From the NCBI GenBank assembly GCA_001579985.1, contig LRSR01007693.1, positions 1 through 38,390 of the forward strand: a DNA stretch of 38,390 nt, written 5' to 3'. Position 1 is the first letter of the stretch; every line of letters begins with the position of its first letter. This stretch comes from Hypsibius dujardini. Its lineage: Eukaryota > Tardigrada > Eutardigrada > Parachela > Hypsibiidae. The translations under genes and the position numbers were made by a program. The notes below the pieces were generated by a model that was given only the letters and a program-made list of their open reading frames with translations, did no database searches and was not told the origin of the DNA. Positions 21,984 to 32,676 of the stretch are shown piece by piece.

Positions 21984-22370
21984 AGACAAGGTGAAGCGGC
22001 TGACGCTTCTTCGTGTGCCTTCATGTCCGCAATTACTTACAAATGCCGTTTAAATGTACTCTATATTTTTATGTTTTTCCTTAAATTATTGATTAAATAA
22101 TTAAATTATGGATTTTTCTACTTACGACATGAGCACCAGAAAGAGAAAACTTTTATATTGTACCACCGACACATGGATGTGGGGATTGTGCTGTCGTGTG
22201 TATTATCGAGAACGGCAGAGAATTATGAGAATAAAAGGGCCTCATTCCAAATACTCAAGAAAAATATCCATCCCACACACTGCATGTATTAATGCCCGTC
22301 AAGGATTTAAAACAAGGAAACAAGCGCCAAATAAAGAGAACATAGACAATAGTGATACAGTATTATAGCA
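21984..22370 (+). other. 3' flank of P-glycoprotein copy B (matches 3540-3940)
   Basis: Aligns with the block behind copy A up to a shared ATACAGTATTATAGCA, after which similarity stops. This marks the right edge of the visible duplication. A small open frame is conserved in position but not under visible protein constraint. Confidence 0.65.
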
Positions 22371-22437
22371 AAATACATCTCAATAGTAATAGTAATATAT
22401 ATAATAATAGTAATACATGTAAGTATAGTAATGCATG

Positions 22438-22628
22438 TTGTAATAGTAATATATATATAATAATAGTAATATAATAATAATAGTAATATATAGAATAATA
22501 GTAATATAAATAAGAATAGTAATATGACGCTANTTGTAATAGTAATATATATATAATAATAGTAATATAATAATAATAGTAATATATAGAATAATAGTAA
22601 TATAAATAAGAATAGTAATATGACGCTA
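22438..22628. repeat. Exact 95-bp direct duplication with an undetermined base at the junction
   Basis: 22438-22532 and 22534-22628 are identical by eye over 95 bases of AATAGTAATATA-type low-complexity sequence ending ATATGACGCTA. The single n of the window (22533) sits exactly between them. This may be an assembly join rather than a biological duplication. Confidence 0.85.
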
Positions 22629-22703
22629 ATAATAATATATATAATAAATATAGCGAGACAATATACCTCTGTCTCGCTAGAGTTATTGTGATTTTGCATT
22701 GAA

Positions 22704-22832
22704 ATTTTGTTGATAATATATTTTATTATATTGACGTGGGCCTTAAATTACTTAATTAATATTTTGTAGTAATATATTTTATTTTATTGACGTGGGCCTT
22801 AAATTACTTAATTATTATTTTGTAGTAATATC
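22704..22832. repeat. 57-bp tandem duplication (two and a part units)
   Basis: Units start at 22704, 22761 and 22817 with ATTTTGT. The first two carry TTGACGTGGGCCTTAAATTA, and the third is cut short after about 15 bases. Confidence 0.85.
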
Positions 22833-22850
22833 GAAATTAGAATAAGAGAA

Positions 22851-23270
22851 AAACGTCAGAGAATCTATATTAAAATTGATGTTAGCATGCCTTACAAATC
22901 ATTTCTTATATTTTAGTTTGTTAATTCTGATCTTCGTGCTAATTAAGGTTTAATACATTACTACGGAAAAGCAGAGTTTTCTGGGATGCCCATTAATGCG
23001 ATAAGAAAGCGTTACATGATATGGTGCAGAATTTTGCCCACCGCATTAACAGCTCTCTGCTAATGCGCGTTCCATCTTGTTTACGAGAATTCTCTTTCAA
23101 TTCTGCGAATGATCCATCTCCATGTCACACAATTCGCGTCAGAGATTCCCACGTGGCGTCACTTGTCTTGGCCAGTGACTATCAGCACGAGATCACGAGA
23201 TATGCGCTTGCTGCCTCCTGCCTTCTCTGCTCCTTTCTGCTCGAAGTCGGATGTTGTGATTGTGGACAAG
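22851..23270. repeat. Dispersed block of about 0.4 kb, copy 1
   Basis: Matches 23710-24236. Shared landmarks in order are GAAAAACGTCA, TTGATGTTAGCATG, AACAGCTCTCT, CATCTTGTTTACGAGAAT and GAGATATGCGCTTGCT. No protein or RNA family was recognised in it. Confidence 0.75.
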
Positions 23271-23327
23271 AATCAAGTTCGGTCAACAACTGATGGGAAG
23301 ACTGACCATTGCCTGCAATCATGCCTA

Positions 23328-23494
23328 CAGTCAACGATAAGACTGAGTACACTGGAAGGTCCGGAGAATGGGCAAAAGGGGCGGGGTAGAGGGTGCTTTC
23401 AAAAAATCGAACAATCAACCACCTGACCACCCCCTGTTTCGCCCCTTTTGCCCATACCCCGGACCCCCAGTGTAGTCAATCTTGTCGTTAATTG
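23328..23494. mobile_element. Compact TA-flanked foldback, CAGTCAACGA family, short copy
   Basis: The two arms of about 70 bases are inverted copies separated by a loop of about 25 bases. Ends are CAGTCAACGATAAG and CTTGTCGTTAATTG, with TA outside both (23326-23327 and 23495-23496). Arm sequence matches the 665-bp element at 9725-10389, so this looks like an internally deleted member of the same family. Confidence 0.85.
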
Positions 23495-23709
23495 TATGTA
23501 GCGTGCAGGCAAGCAGAGGTGCGTTTCGATTAACAAGAAGTGATAACCCAAGAAACTCCCGAGGGGGCGCTCCCTGAGGGTCCAGCAGGGGTCTGGACCC
23601 TTGAAACTGCCATATTTTATTCTTAACAAAAAAATGTATTTGGGGTTAATTTAAATAATGCCTAGTAAATTTGAAAATAATGAATGAAATAATAAATGAA
23701 ACAATGAAA

Positions 23710-24236
23710 ATGGAAGAAAAACGTCAAAAAATGTTTATTAAAGTTGATGTTAGCATGTTTTAGAAATCATTTCTGATATTTTAATTTGTTAAGCCTGACC
23801 TTCGGGCTAATTAAGATATAATATATTACTACAGAAAAGCAGGTTTTTCTGGAATATCTATTAATGTGTTAAGAAAGCGCTACATGAAGTAGTGCAGAAT
23901 TTCGCCCACCAGTATTAACAGCTCTCTATTTAATGCGCCTTCCATCTTGTTTACGAGAATTCCCTTTCAATTCTGCGAATGATTTAGTTCCAGAATTTGT
24001 GGAAGAGACTCCAAGGTCGCGTCACTTGTCTTTGACCAGTGACATCACACGAGATCAACACGAGATATGCGCTTGCTTGCCTCCTGCCTCCCTCTCTGCT
24101 CCTTTTTGCTCGAGATATGCACTTGCTTGCCTCCTGCCTCCCTCTCTGCTCCTTTCTGCTCGGGATATGCACTTGCTTGCCTCCTGCCTCCCTCTCTGCT
24201 CCTTTCTGCTCGAGGTCGGATGTTTGTGATTGCGCT
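23710..24236. repeat. Dispersed block, copy 2, with an expanded 3' end
   Basis: Second copy of the 22851-23270 block, about 860 bp downstream in the same orientation. Its right part has grown into the 50-bp minisatellite described separately. Confidence 0.75.
24061..24212. repeat. 50-bp minisatellite, three units
   Basis: Units start with CGAGATATGC or CGGGATATGC at 24061, 24111 and 24161 and contain CTTGCTTGCCTCCTGCCTCC. The related block at 23201-23250 has a single, slightly shorter unit, so the array expanded after the block was duplicated. Confidence 0.9.
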
Positions 24237-24490
24237 TTATCAGTTTAGGACACTCCCAACGGGGCGTCGCGTTTGCAGGCGAGTTAAATATCTTGAAAAA
24301 AACATCCGCCGATGGATCGAACATATCAGCCTCAAAACTGCCAGCAATGTTAAGGGAAAAAAACTTACAATGAAATTACGGCGAATTATTTTCAAAAACA
24401 GTTCAGTTCAGGTCACCAGCAATCAAGGAAATCCAAACTGACCATACAGCATGCGCACTTCTCTCTAACCACGCCTATTTTGAAGGCTGA

Positions 24491-24610
24491 CCAATGGTAT
24501 TGCGCCATCGGGGCGTTCCAAAATGACAGTAACTTCGACTTCATTGTACTTGAGTGCATCTTCCTCTAAGCTATATAAGACATTTCTTTCACCTCGAAAT
24601 CCAGCTCATT
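24491..24610 (+). promoter_or_regulatory. Candidate promoter of the first hydrolase gene (CCAAT + TATA box)
   Basis: A CCAAT motif stands at 24491-24495 and TATATAAG at 24572-24579. An initiator-like TCATT follows at 24606-24610, about 30 bases after the TATA box. The first coding ATG is at 24876. Motifs are seen directly; use as a promoter is inferred. Confidence 0.5.
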
Positions 24611-24718
24611 ACATTTTCTCTTCTCGAGAACAAAGCACATCGATTCCTCCCAATTAGACTTCAGATTATCCACACGTTTGGCGGCTGGTTTTGGCTTACA
24701 ATCGTTTTAACGCTAACC

Positions 24719-24769
24719 ATGGGCCTCTTGACTCCACTGCCCTCGGCAGCGATACTTCAGATCTTCTGA
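24719..24769 (+). other. Possible short upstream open reading frame
   Basis: AACCATGG is a good initiation context and opens a 16-codon frame ending TGA at 24767-24769, between the candidate TATA box and the coding ATG at 24876. If the leader is unspliced this frame would be met first. The leader could instead be spliced, so this is tentative. Confidence 0.3.
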
Positions 24770-24875
24770 TGTTCAAGTACTATTCTTCTCTCCCTCTACA
24801 CGTCTTTCTTTTTACGCCGTCGGCAACACAATAAGTCGCTGTAAATTTACGCTCCACGTGGTCGTTCTTACAATC

Positions 24876-27800
24876 ATGCGGGAAGTGAACTTGACCGAAG
24901 ATTTGGTGATCAAGATGACCCAACCGGAGGAGGTGTATTTGGAAATGCACAGGGTCTTCTCCGATCATGCCCTACACCTCATGGAGGCCCATTGCTCGGA
25001 GGAACATTCCAGCATGACGCCAGATGAGATACAACAACGGATTCGAGAAAAGTTCGAGCATTTTTCGCAGACGGCTCAAGTGCAGTTTCGGTATGAAATA
25101 GACTGACGGAATTCAAGACGGACAGGCAGACAAACAAACACACGGACAGACAGACAGACACAAAGACAGACAGATATACAGACAAATAGACAAACAGACA
25201 AACGGACGGATTGACAGGTAGACAAACAGACTGACTTACTGACAAACAAACAGACACGGACAGACAGACAGACAAACAGGCAGACTGACAGAGAGACAAG
25301 CAGAGAGAAAGGAAGACAGACAGACGGGCGGGTTGATAGACAAACAGACTATCTGACAAACAGGTTGACGAACAGACAGACAGCCAGATAAACGGGCAAA
25401 TAGACATTATGTTACGTTATCGACAGGTGGGACAACAAAGGTTTGCTGGGTCAAACACAACTCGTCCCGCTGGCGACCTGGAAAACTGACGATGGCGTGG
25501 TCTTTTCCATCCGCATCAATCATCAAGAACGACGTTGGCGTTTCCACGTACTGGGCCCTATCGCGAAGCTAAAAGAGCCCATTCCGGACGCCATCTGGAA
25601 CGCGTGGGAGCATTTCAGCGACGCCACCGTCTGGAACCCTACCCAACTGGTCGCCCTCATCAAGCAGGCAACCGAACGGAATATGTGGTCACGCCGGGCC
25701 CACACGTACGCCCTCTTGGCGCTGCAAGCTTACCGCTTCCCGGAAAGCCAGCTGGAACTATCGCCGGATTGGGAGCTGGTGGAGCAGTTTGCCGTCCATG
25801 GTGGGAACCTTTTCACCGTCTGCTATAGCCCTGCACGCGATGAAGCCGCCCTCCTCATCAAGGGCACGGACAATTGGCGGAACGTCGCGACGGACTTTTG
25901 GTTTGGCTTGACAAGTCTGTTTGGTCGGAGGTACTCGGCGGGTGTGTTGGATCCGTGCGCTTGCGGTTGTGCAAGGTTCCCTGGACTGCACGAGGCGATG
26001 GAGATTGGGTAAGCCAAATAATGCAAAAGTACCAGGGTTGTTTACAAAGAATAGTAAGAAACGGCGTGATGTGTTTTCAGGAAAGCCCTTCAGAATGCTC
26101 GACTAGGAATTGACATCGAAACATCCGCGACCATTAGCCAGTATTTTGTGGACAAACTCAGAAAGCTCAAGATCAATCACATCACTATTGTGGGCCATTC
26201 GTTGGGCGGCCTTATGACGGAGATGGTCGCCATCAAGGTGACAACTGACTATCTGGTTGGATATTCAACATTTTGTGACAAATCACTTAATAAATGATAT
26301 TATTAGATTTCAACTAAACTAATAATTTGTCATTGCACCCGGTAGATTGAATTTCGTTTAAGTCTTTGAGAATTCGTAAACCGCAAAAGGAACAAACGTT
26401 TTTGAAGCTTTTAAAAAGCACCATTAAATGTTCTTTTCGAATTTTTAGCTGGGATTACGGGGCGAGAGCTTTGACAGCCCCGGTTGTCGTGGGAGTTGCA
26501 TCATGTCGGAGAAGGAGTACCAAAGAGCTCTCGCCGAAGGTCGTGTCCGCGTTAATAACTACTTCTCCACACCGCACGTCATCAACACGGTCAATAACCA
26601 TCCTGGAGTGATGTACCAGCTGATGATCCCAGAGACCTTCAAAGTGAGCGATGGAAACAGTTAAAATTAATCAACCATATATAGCACAAAATTATAGCTA
26701 TTAAAAAAGTTAAGCTAACGATCCAAATACCTAAATTTGAATTTGCTGAAAATAATTACGCTGGAAAACCATTTAAAAGATTTAGAATTTGCTTGTCTAA
26801 AAGTTTACTTTAGTTTACAGTTTTATTTTATAGTAAATTTATTTTTTTTAAATATTGTTTAAGTATTATATTTAGTAATAATATTTAATTTAACATTTAT
26901 TTTTTCAAATGTGTTTTTTTATTTTATTTTAAAGTTTTTCTAATCTAGTTTGGTTGTTTTTATCTGAAGGTGGCGGACGGGAGGAAATTGCGACCCAGGA
27001 CGCTTCCCTTGGCGAGACTCCGACGCAGGTTGCGATACTTGTTGTACGGAATTCAGTGGACCCTCTCACGCCACCGCATGGCTGCGTATGAAGAGTACCT
27101 CAAAGGTCTGCCAGCGGAGCGGACTGAGCCGACGAAATGGCCGACTTTGACCATCAACAACGCTTGGGTTATTATAACTGGAAGGGGCGAACGAGAGCGA
27201 TCGCCCTTCGAAAATAACCCCGATACTACTGGTAAAAGTTAGTAAACTCAATTTTGATTCATCTTAATCTGACAATTTTGTAGAAAATAACGCGTTGACG
27301 AGGAGTGCGATCGTTAAGGCGGCATCTGCAACAAAGACTGCTGACCACAATTTCCTAGAATGGCTGCTGAAACGTGTCAAATTAGAGTATGCCTTCCCGG
27401 GTGCTTCTCCCGCATCCACGTCCGCTTCCTCCAGTGAAAGTAAGAAGATTCTTTTTCGTCTGCATTTCCTGAAATTGTCCCACAATCTATTCCATATCTC
27501 GAACTCGAATTCCTCGACGCTAATATTTAATATCCACAATCCGTATTTTAAATTTACAACCCGAAATAATTGCACTTTTTATAATAATTTGCACTTTTTT
27601 GTGCAATGTCTTTACTGGTCAAATTAAACATCTGACATCATCTGCCTAACAGTGAAATTTAATCGATATAATTCGTACGTCATGAAATACCTGAAAACTC
27701 ATGCGAAAGTGGAATAAAATGTTATTTTTTACATTCTGATACTTTTTTGGAATTGTTCTATTTTGCAGGACGGAAGGACGGATTTCGTGCGGAGATTGTG

Positions 27801-29054
27801 AAAGGCTTTGTCAACTACCTGATGCTGCGGCATGCCGGAGAATTATCAGGTTCGCAGGGAGTATCTCCTTCTCCGTCCGGTCGAAATCCAATTAAGCAGC
27901 ACGACTTAAATATAAATAATTCATTAAGTTTGCGGTTGAATCAAAAAATAATAAGACGTTATTAATTCGGTGTTTTTAAAACTAGGTGAGGAACAGGATT
28001 CGGTTGCTGTGACGATTGACCGCTTCCGTGATCACCTGATCAGGGAATTGATGGGAACTTTACAAGAGTCTCACCCAATTCTGGGCGAGTCAAGTCGTTG
28101 TGAGTTTGCCTCAAAAAATTGAATTAATTTTGGTGTTTGATTGATTGATTCGTATTGTACTTTACAGGCAAGGAAAGAACCTATCGACTGGAGATGCTGA
28201 TGGCCTTGCGAGAGTTGCTACTCGAAGCGGAAGGAGTCTTGCCTATGCTTATTCATATGGAACGAATCACCTCCATCGAAATTCCCACGTTGGGGGGAGA
28301 GCAAACTCCCGCTACAGATGTTTCAACGTAAGCCAGCAAACGTTTTATTGTAAATGAAATATGTTACGGTTGACTATATCTGAAAAACTTGCGGACAGAG
28401 ACTGACATAGGCAGATAATAGGTGAACAGACAGATAGACGAATGAAGATCGGTCATCCAGACAGACAGAGAGATAAGCTAACAGACATGTATAAAAAAAT
28501 CAAACGTATGAGCAGACAGGCAGACACGAGACTAATAAATAGACACGCGAACAAGCATGCATTTAAACAGATGAACAAACAGACATATTTGCAGACAGCC
28601 AACACGCCAGACAGACAGACAAATGGAAATCGGACATCCAGACAGATAGATTAGTAAACAAATAGAGAGACAGGCAGACATACAGAAAAAAAAACATTTG
28701 AACAAACATGCAGACAAAAGACAGGGAGACATGCATTCAGACAGACGGACAGGCAGACGTGATTGCAGGCTGACATCGAGCCATGACAGTGACATCTTGT
28801 TTCCAAACTTCAGAGCTCCCTCTTTCGATGTCCCGCTCAGCGTCAGCAATCCCACCCTCTTAGAGCGCGTAAATCGTCTGGTCAATGAACACCGGGAAAT
28901 GATGGAAAAACTTCATCTGAGATACACCGAAGTGGAGCACACGGGTGCTCTGAAAGAAGGGGAGGCTCATGCGGAATTGATGGAGGAATTCATGATCCTC
29001 GTGGTAGTCAACATGGGTGCAAGTTTATCGAGTACCGTTCACCACGCCGCATAA
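24876..29054 (+). CDS. Lipase class-3-like alpha/beta-hydrolase, copy C
   Basis: Exons: 24876-25090, 25427-26008, 26081-26237, 26449-26643, 26970-27231, 27284-27439, 27769-27849 (donor uncertain), 27986-28099, 28168-28327, 28814-29054. Joined they give 2163 bases, 720 residues. The nucleophile elbow is GHSLGG (Ser306). An upstream IKGTDNW (GT 218-219) sits where class 3 lipases have the oxyanion-loop GT(D/S). ESFDSPG (324-330) and HVINTVNNHPG (361-371) follow in conserved order. The N-terminal 70 residues and the long C-terminal part look helical and were not recognised. A cysteine cluster DPCACGCARFPG precedes the nucleophile. No signal peptide is evident at the chosen ATG. The exon 7 donor aligned to the next copy is TT instead of GT; an upstream in-frame GT at 27850 would rescue the frame. 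Substrate unknown. Confidence 0.8.
25105..25405 (+). repeat. GACA-type microsatellite in intron 1 of copy C
   Basis: About 300 bp of imperfect GACAGACA, GACAAACA and GACGGACA units fill nearly the whole intron. This is the complement of the TGTC repeat in the transporter introns. Confidence 0.9.
28390..28760 (+). repeat. Degenerate GACA repeat in intron 9 of copy C
   Basis: Irregular CAGACAGAC/CAAACAGAC units occupy most of intron 9 (28328-28813). The same intron of the pseudogene copy has a similar tract at 34290-34490, so the repeat predates that duplication. Confidence 0.85.
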
Positions 29055-29199
29055 AGGTCACCGAAGTCCAGGTATTTACTTACTACAGTACAACTACATA
29101 CACATGTACATACTGTTTATGTCATTGTGTGTTACATATTCATACGTATACGTATACATATTTACTGTGAATTACATATAAGTGTAATTTTTGTTTCAG

Positions 29200-29357
29200 A
29201 TGAGGGAATTGACAAGGAACTCCTCGTCCAGGGATGTAAATATTTTGTTTTGAGATGCCGCTGTGTGACCATTACGATGGCCGTCTGCGTTCTAAGATTG
29301 CAATTGAAGGCATGGGCAGGATTTGCTATCTTTTTTAATGCTTTTGTTGACTTTTAA
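29200..29357 (+). CDS. Candidate alternative terminal exon of copy C
   Basis: A good acceptor (TTTTTGTTTCAG, 29188-29199) is followed by an open frame ending TAA at 29355-29357. A donor inside exon 10 (AACATGG|GTGCAA, gt at 29017) would join it in frame, giving NM-DEGIDKELLVQGCKY. The pseudogene copy has the matching segment at 34910-35064 with a more protein-like continuation. In this copy two small insertions (+2 and +1) change the middle but restore the frame. The alternative is a 3' UTR exon spliced from about 29071. Confidence 0.35.
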
Positions 29358-29762
29358 CTTTGTATATATTTTTGCATCATCAGTGTTTAATGGATATGCA
29401 CGATATTCATCCTTGCTCACGGATTGCACGCTGCAGGTCGGCTAAACCGTCGCAAACCAATTGTTATCTGTACAATCTGTCGACATTATGCGGTTGGGGG
29501 CTGGACCACCACTTATTAAAGACTGCCTTTCCCTGAAGATGCCGGCAATTTTGAAATGGTGGACGTGCCTTATAAAATAGATCACTTTATGTGGTGTGAG
29601 TATATTTCACTTCAATGACGGAAGTGGCCTGCGGTCTGAGTGATGTCACCAATTACCGAACTGATCACTTGCTACATTGGTCATGCTTGCTGATCATGCA
29701 GCGAGACTGAGCGTCTCCATGGCTGAGAGGGTGTTCGACTTATAGTGATTCACAGAGCTACT
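29358..29762. other. Intergenic spacer after copy C, duplicated after copy D
   Basis: Aligns with 35065-35300 and 35940-36084. Landmarks are GCTGCAGGTCGGCT, GATGCCG, GGACGTGCCTT, AAAATAGATCACTT, GAGAGGGTGTTCGACTTATA. No gene was recognised. It shows that the copy C-D repeat unit includes the downstream spacer. Confidence 0.7.
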
Positions 29763-30057
29763 AAGGGTATTCAAAGTTCGATTATTTGCAGCGATTATCT
29801 CGCTAATCTCCCTGGTTTTGCACGCCCTTGCAACGGTGATACGAGGAAACGCCCCCTGGCTTACCTGAGGCTCTGTCTCCTTCGCTGATCTCAACTCACA
29901 TGGACCACTCACAAGACAGATGCACACAATTAGCGAGCAGATAAGCGAGAACAGCAGCTCCTTGGCTGCTTTTTTCGCTTATCTTCAAAACCAGGGAGAT
30001 TAGCGAGTTTGAATTAGCGAGATAATCGCTGCAAATAATCGAACTTTGAATACCCTT
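29763..30057. mobile_element. 295-bp foldback MITE with 3-bp target duplication ACT
   Basis: The ends AAGGGTATTCAAAG and CTTTGAATACCCTT are perfect inverses. Arms extend to about 60 bases, including GATTATTTGCAGCGATTATC and its inverse. ACT flanks both sides (29760-29762 and 30058-30060). The duplicated spacer near 36082-36095 lacks the element and reads GAGCTACTGGAAACCGG, a clean empty site. Superfamily is uncertain; 3-bp duplications occur in PIF/Harbinger and CACTA elements. Confidence 0.9.
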
Positions 30058-30106
30058 ACTGTAAACCGGTGTCCATATTTACGCCGGAGTTTCATTGAGT
30101 ACATTA

Positions 30107-30733
30107 GAGAGGTTGCGCTTGCTGTAAAAAAAGAAACCTATACGAAACGAAGAACAAACGTCGTTGCAATCAACGTTTCTATCATCGGAACTCAGTTCAC
30201 GTTGCGCAATGAAACGTAAACGAACAAAGCAACGTTTACGGAGCTTTCAACAACAACAGCTGATAATGGAATCTCCGCCACGCGAAGACAGAGATTCCTT
30301 ACTAGCTAATGGATTCTCACTTCTGATAATCCAAAAGGAAGACCAAACAATTTTCAAAATCTAGATTGGTGTTTGTTGATATAATTCGGGAAAGATAAAT
30401 AACAAAACACCAAACAAAAAGGATGACGAAAAAAGTCGAGTACCACCACACATGCAGGATTATAAATTAGGCGACAATCAAGGAAAACGGCTCAAACACT
30501 GCATCCGGGCCAAAAGTTCGGCGGGGCGAGATTACTGGCCTGATGCTAATTTTCAACAGGCAGCCCCGCTGCGTTGCCTCAGTCCTAGCTATCGCGGGTA
30601 AACGTCGTTCCAAACGAAACGACGCGGTTCGTTTCGTATCAAACGTCGTATTTACGAACAACAAATACGTCGTATTTTCGTTTCTACAAACGTTTTCGTT
30701 TTCGTTCCAATTTCACGACGAGCGCAACCTCCG
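30107..30733. mobile_element. 627-bp TA-flanked element upstream of the hydrolase pseudogene
   Basis: GAGGTTGCGCT near the left end (30109-30119) and AGCGCAACCTC near the right end (30721-30731) are inverted, with TA outside each (30105-30106 and 30734-30735). The paralogous spacer at 36121-36145 reads straight through without it. The interior is rich in AACGTTT/AAACGAAACG motifs and has no recognisable transposase. It supplies the first part of a long open frame (30543-31502), which is therefore not a genuine N-terminus. Confidence 0.75.
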
Positions 30734-32676
30734 TATTGCGGCATGTGCTGCTTCACTCTCGTCTGTCTGTGTGCACAGTATAGCTCGTACGACCCTGTTT
30801 GAAAACATTAAGAAGCTCGTTCTTCTAGACGTTCAACAGTCTTTGGTGTTATTGTGGTGGGACGACGAAAGCAGGCGTGTTTTTATCCATTTTTATGTAT
30901 GTACATTTATCGACAGGTGGGACAACAAAGGTTTGTCAGGGCAGACTAAACTCGTGCCGTTTGCGAGCTGGAAAACCGACGATGGCGTGGTCTTTACCAT
31001 CCGTGTCAACCACGAAGAACGACGCTGGCGGTTCCACGTGCTAGGTCCAATCGCGAAGCTAAAAGAGCCCATTCCGGACGCCATCTGGAACGCGTGGGAG
31101 CACTTCAGCGACGCCACCGTCTGGAACCCCACCCAACTGGTCGCCCTCATCAAGCAGGCCACCGAACTAAACATGTGGTCACGCCGGGCCCATAAGTACG
31201 CTCTGTTGGCGCTGCAAGCTTACTGCTCCTCGGCAAGCAAGCTGGAATTACCACGGGATTGGGAGCTGGTGGAGCAGTTCGTCGTTCATGGTGGAAACCT
31301 TTTGACTGTCTGCTACAGCCCGGCACACAATGAAGCTGCCCTCATCATCAAGCGCACGGACAATTGGCGGAACGTCGTGACGGACTTTTGGTTTGGTGTG
31401 ACGAGTCTGTTTGGGCGGAGGTACTCGGCGGGTGTGTTGGATCCGTGCGCTTGCGGTTGTGCAAGGTTCCCTGGGCTGCACGAGGCGATGGAGATTGGGT
31501 AAGACAAATAGGTCCGAAGTTCTATTCGAGTAATTACACCAACGTAAATAAGTTGAAACAATATTATATTATAAGATATTTTAATGGCTCAAAAATCAGC
31601 TTTTTGGTTTTAATTGAACTTAATTTATTAATTTAACGTGTTTTGTTTAGAGCCCAAAGCGGGGGTGAGGGGATTAATGGGTCCATTAATATTAACAAAG
31701 AATAGTAAGAACGGCGTGATGTGTTTCCAGGAATCGACATAGAAAGATCAGCGATTATTAGCCAGGATTTTGTGGAAAAACTCCAAAAGCGCAAGATCAA
31801 TCACATTACCATTTTGGGCCATTCGTTGGGCGGCCTTATGACGGAGATGGTCGCCATCAAGTTGATAACTGACTATCTGGCTGGATATTCAACATTTTGT
31901 GACAAATCACTTAATAAATGATAATAGATTTCAACTAAAATAATAATTTGTCATTGCACCCGGTAGATTAGATTTCGTTTGAGCCTTTGAAAGTTCGTAA
32001 ACCGCAAAAGGAACAAACATTTTTGGAGCTCTTAAAAAGCATCATTAAATGTTCTTTCCACTTTTCAGCTGGGATTACGGGGCGAGAGCTTTGACAGCCC
32101 CGGTTGTCGTGGGAGTTCCATCATGTCGGAGAAGGAGTACCAAAGAGCTCTTGAAGAAGGTCGTGTCCGCGTTAATAACTACTTCTCCACACCGCACGTC
32201 ATCAACACGGTCAACAACCATCCTGGATTGTTAATTCAGTTGCCGATACCAGAGACCTATAAAGTGAGGGATGGAAACAGTTAAAGTTAATCAGCAATAT
32301 ATAAGAAAAAAAATTGTAGTTATTAAAAATATCTAATATTGACTGTACTGAAAAGAGTTAAGCTGGAAAACCATTTTTGTAAGTCAACTACAAATTTTAT
32401 TTACTTAATTGCTTAGCGAAAAAATATTTGCTGTAAGATGTAACGCTTGTTGTATATATGTTTAAGAACTAATAAAGATTTTCATATTTTATTTCAGTGT
32501 TTTATTTTCTAGTTTTTCTAATCTAGTTTGATTGTTTCTATTTGAAGGTGGCGAACGGGAGGAAATTGCGACCCAGGACGCTTCCTTTGGCGAGACTGCG
32601 ACGCACGTTGCGATACGTGTGGTACGAAATGCAGTGGACGCTCTCACGCCATCGTATAGCTGCCTATGAAGAGTAC

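Noticed and set aside
22307-22699. Minus-strand frame rich in Ile, Tyr and Leu
   Set aside because: It reads through AATAGTAATATA low-complexity DNA and the ambiguous base. It is not a membrane protein gene.
22438-24236. CRISPR-like array of regularly spaced repeats
   Set aside because: Repeats are adjacent low-complexity or minisatellite units without unique spacers, and the gene structure is eukaryotic.
23984-24324. Overlapping frames with SRKEQRG or CLPPASLSAPFC repeats
   Set aside because: They are products of the 50-bp minisatellite and appear in several frames on both strands.
24979-25407. Minus-strand frame rich in CLSVCLSV
   Set aside because: It is the translation of the GACA microsatellite in intron 1 of copy C, and it overlaps exon 1 on the opposite strand.
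30543-30916. N-terminal extension of the hydrolase frame in copy D
   Set aside because: The first half lies inside a TA-flanked transposon and the second half is duplicated spacer that is non-coding in the other copy. The join to exon 2 results from a deletion of exon 1.
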